A stretch of DNA of 64,000 nucleotides, taken from the NCBI GenBank assembly GCA_013398015.1, contig VZRR01008214.1:80617-144616 (forward strand), written 5' to 3'. The notes beneath the pieces are model-generated. The model made no database searches. It was not told the origin of the DNA and saw only the letters and a list, made by a program, of their open reading frames with translations. The position numbers and the translations under genes were made by a program. Positions 61,798 to 64,000 of this stretch are shown here, piece by piece. The stretch's first letter is position 1, and each line of letters begins with the position of its first letter. Source of the DNA: Oreocharis arfaki (taxonomy: Eukaryota; Chordata; Aves; Passeriformes; Paramythiidae).

Positions 61798-62456
61798 ACT
61801 TCATCTCACTTTTCAGATCTCTGGAATTTAAGGGAGACATCTCTGAGACATTACTGTTTGCCTAACTTGGAAGATAGTCAAGTTTTTCTGGCTCTGAATC
61901 TAAGGCAATAATCCATGTTACAGTGGTTAAAATCGTACTGTTTTCACCTTATTCTGTGTCCTTGTCTGTATGCAGAAATTCTGAGCTCTCCCTTAATTTA
62001 AACCAACAGTACTGAGCCTATCATGAAGCAGACCTTCAGCTGTGTTCAACAACATTGTGGGGGGCAAGAACAAGCCAGACAAAGAGCTGACTTTGGTATT
62101 AATCTGGGAATTACAGTCATCACCCAGAAAACGGGGAAGTCTGGTCTCTTGACCTTATCAACCCAAAGTGATTTATACCAGCATTTCTCCTTCTTCAGAC
62201 AGTCTCATTTTTTTCAAAAAAGCTCCTGACCAAACAAAAAAGCACAAATCAGGAAAGAAACTTGAGAACAGAACTTAGGTCTGTTCTTTTTGATTTTTTT
62301 TAAACAGATTTCAGCCTCTGCCTAGATATTTCTCTTCTGTTTCCATGACAAATGAACTCTCAATGGTTACTTGATAACCTATTATTTAAGGAACACTCTA
62401 GAAAAATGGTTTCGTTCCTTTTAAAAGGAGACAGGCCTATAACTAGTCTTCATTAA

Positions 62457-62678
62457 ATGACATTTGAGTACTACAGAAGTGATACCTCCTGGAAACCATA
62501 CTTAAAATCCGGCTCAATATATGCACTTGCAGAGAATTACTTTGGCAGTATGTTCCAAGGGGACGAGCATATTCATCCTGAAAGCAGCATAAACTTTCAA
62601 AGAAGCCAGCCTTTAAGTTCCAAAATTGGATTCAACAGTATTGATATAGATAGCCCTGCACTTGGCCTTTCTTATTGA
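62457..62678 (+). other. Coding-like open frame, unrecognised
   Basis: A 73-codon frame. Residues such as YRSDTSWKPYLKSGSIYALA, later ENYFGSMFQGDEHIHPESS, and the end PALGLSY then a stop have a balanced composition unlike most chance frames here. A weak acceptor-like CTACAG precedes codon 8 (near 62472-62477). No family is recognised and no upstream exon was found. It could be the last exon of a gene, a decayed pseudogene or chance. Confidence 0.2.
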
Positions 62679-62952
62679 TTAATGCTAGGTCAGCCCTTTC
62701 ACAGTATATTCATCTTTTTGGATTGCACTTCGGAAGCGACAGATGCTTCTAAATGATTGTGTGGGGAGCACAAAGGTCTAACCCTGACTTTCTTGGAGCA
62801 TTACTCAGATGAGAATGTTGAATTAGTCTCTGTGGATCTCACCTGAAGGTTGCATTTATCAGATGCTGCTCTTTACTTTCCTGCCTTTGGATATAGTCCA
62901 TTGTCAATATTTAACATCACTTTTAAAAGTATGGAGAAAAAACCATAATCAT

Positions 62953-62978
62953 TATATATATATATACATATATATATA
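62953..62978. repeat. TA microsatellite
   Basis: TA dinucleotides with one internal CA. Confidence 0.95.
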
Positions 62979-63969
62979 AAAGAAGCCAAGCAAATGAGAA
63001 AATACTACAATACAAAAGTGGGGTTTTTTTCCTGATTCAGAACAACCTTGTAATACTTACATGATAGTTATGATATTTCTTATGTTAGTATCATCACTAC
63101 TATTTTTATAACCAGGACTTTCACAATGCAAATTTCATATGGTTTTTTCCATGATGGATTTACATTAAGTTCACTATTCAGTCAAAGCAACCAAAACGGA
63201 AAGGCATACCAATGAACGTTGAGAGAAATAATGGAAAGTTTATATGATAGTAGTCAAGTCTATAAATCTGTCATGAATATGGCTAAGTAGCCAGATTTTC
63301 TCTTCATAAACCTGCACACTCAGGATTAAGTCCTGCAGCAGTAATACTGCAAGTGTATTAAAAATTAAATTCAATCTGAAATGTTGCAAAAATGTTCTGG
63401 ATCTCTGGTTTATCACCATGATTAGGCTGTATTTATGTGTGTTCATACTTCTTGAAGGGGTACATGAAAATTTGGGGAAAGTATGTCCTTGCCTTGGAAA
63501 GCTATCAAAGACTGAGAAAGCTCTGGAGAATGTGGTTAGGTGGAGGAGAGTCCTAGAATAGTCCTGAAGCCAAACTCTGAAGTGATGGAAGATCTTCTTG
63601 CCAACCTATGGGGCCTTTACACAATGTGCTGCTACTCAGAAAGATTATTAAAGCTGAAATGATTTGGGGATGGCATACCCACCTGGAAGGATATAGGCAG
63701 ACAGGAGACATAGTGTGTTAACCCTTTGTTAACTTACAGCAAGAAAGTCAATAATTTTTAAGTGCAAGCTTTAGCCAGAAATTGTATTTCAGTCAATGTT
63801 CTTTGTTATAACCCATTTCTGATGGTTTGCTTTGTTTTTTTGGTTTTTTTTCCCCAAGCAGATCCTTGTTACAACCAATCCCAGAAGGTAACGATAACTT
63901 AAGGTCTTGTTAATAGATGCCTTGGGGTGGATTAAAGTGAAACAACACTGAATGACCAGTGTTTGTAAG

Positions 63970-64000
63970 TATATATATAGGAATTATATATATATATATA
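63970..64000. repeat. TA microsatellite at window edge
   Basis: Two TA runs separated by GGAA. The second continues to the last base and probably beyond. Confidence 0.9.

Larger units (their letters stand above)
61798..64000. other. Unique AT-rich stretch to window end
   Basis: No gene was recognised. It contains one coding-like frame (62457-62678) and two TA microsatellites, listed separately. Confidence 0.5.

Noticed and set aside
1..64000. CRISPR array, phage or bacterial operon
   Set aside because: CR1, SINE and LTR content shows a bird nuclear genome. No regularly spaced repeats or operon structure are present.

Overview
This window looks like a gene-poor stretch of a bird nuclear genome, most likely a songbird (passerine). 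It is AT-rich. No complete gene was recognised, and no tRNA, rRNA or CRISPR array. The bird assignment rests on about fifteen fragments of CR1 LINE retrotransposons, many ending in the typical CR1 3' tail (short repeats like ATTCTATGATTCT). It also rests on a solo LTR starting TGTCCTGG, as in avian endogenous retroviral LTRs. The passerine assignment rests on one tRNA-Ile-derived SINE with a CR1-type tail (19119-19256), a structure known to me from passerines.

Layout: 1-785 unassigned; CR1 (+) at 786-1557; a long unique AT-rich stretch to 9973 with a conserved-element-like block near 2140-2360; two CR1s head to head at 9974-10702; unique DNA; CR1 (-) at 15497-15925; a purine tract and CR1 (-) at 17636-18455; the SINE; CR1 (+) at 21906-22355; the solo LTR (-) at 25233-25634; an ancient CR1 (+) at 30313-30930; a possible orphan exon at 33049-33196; CR1 (-) at 34941-35715; an assembly-disturbed block at 37475-46860; a long CR1 (+) with recognisable reverse-transcriptase motifs at 46255-47967; unique DNA; two CR1s (-) at 54109-54865; unique DNA with a C/G-rich block at 56620-57080; an LTR-like block (-) at 60482-61263; CR1 (-) at 61370-61797; unique DNA to the end.

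The strongest result concerns the assembly. The three single-N gaps (39513, 42664, 46813) are each flanked by direct repeats that abut the N on both sides: the suffix of the left contig equals the prefix of the right contig. The repeats are about 2038, 2350 and 46/47 bp. This is what unmerged overlapping contigs look like. The apparent two- and three-copy repeats here are therefore probably false duplications, and the real locus should be about 4.4 kb shorter. A separate, diverged repeat at 48341-48563 is probably genuine, and its edge coincides with one of the contig ends.

Nothing here forms a gene system. The proteins that can be read are decayed CR1 reverse-transcriptase fragments. Two short open frames (33049-33196 and 62457-62678) are the only non-repeat coding candidates, and both are weak. 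I did not find a new biological system.
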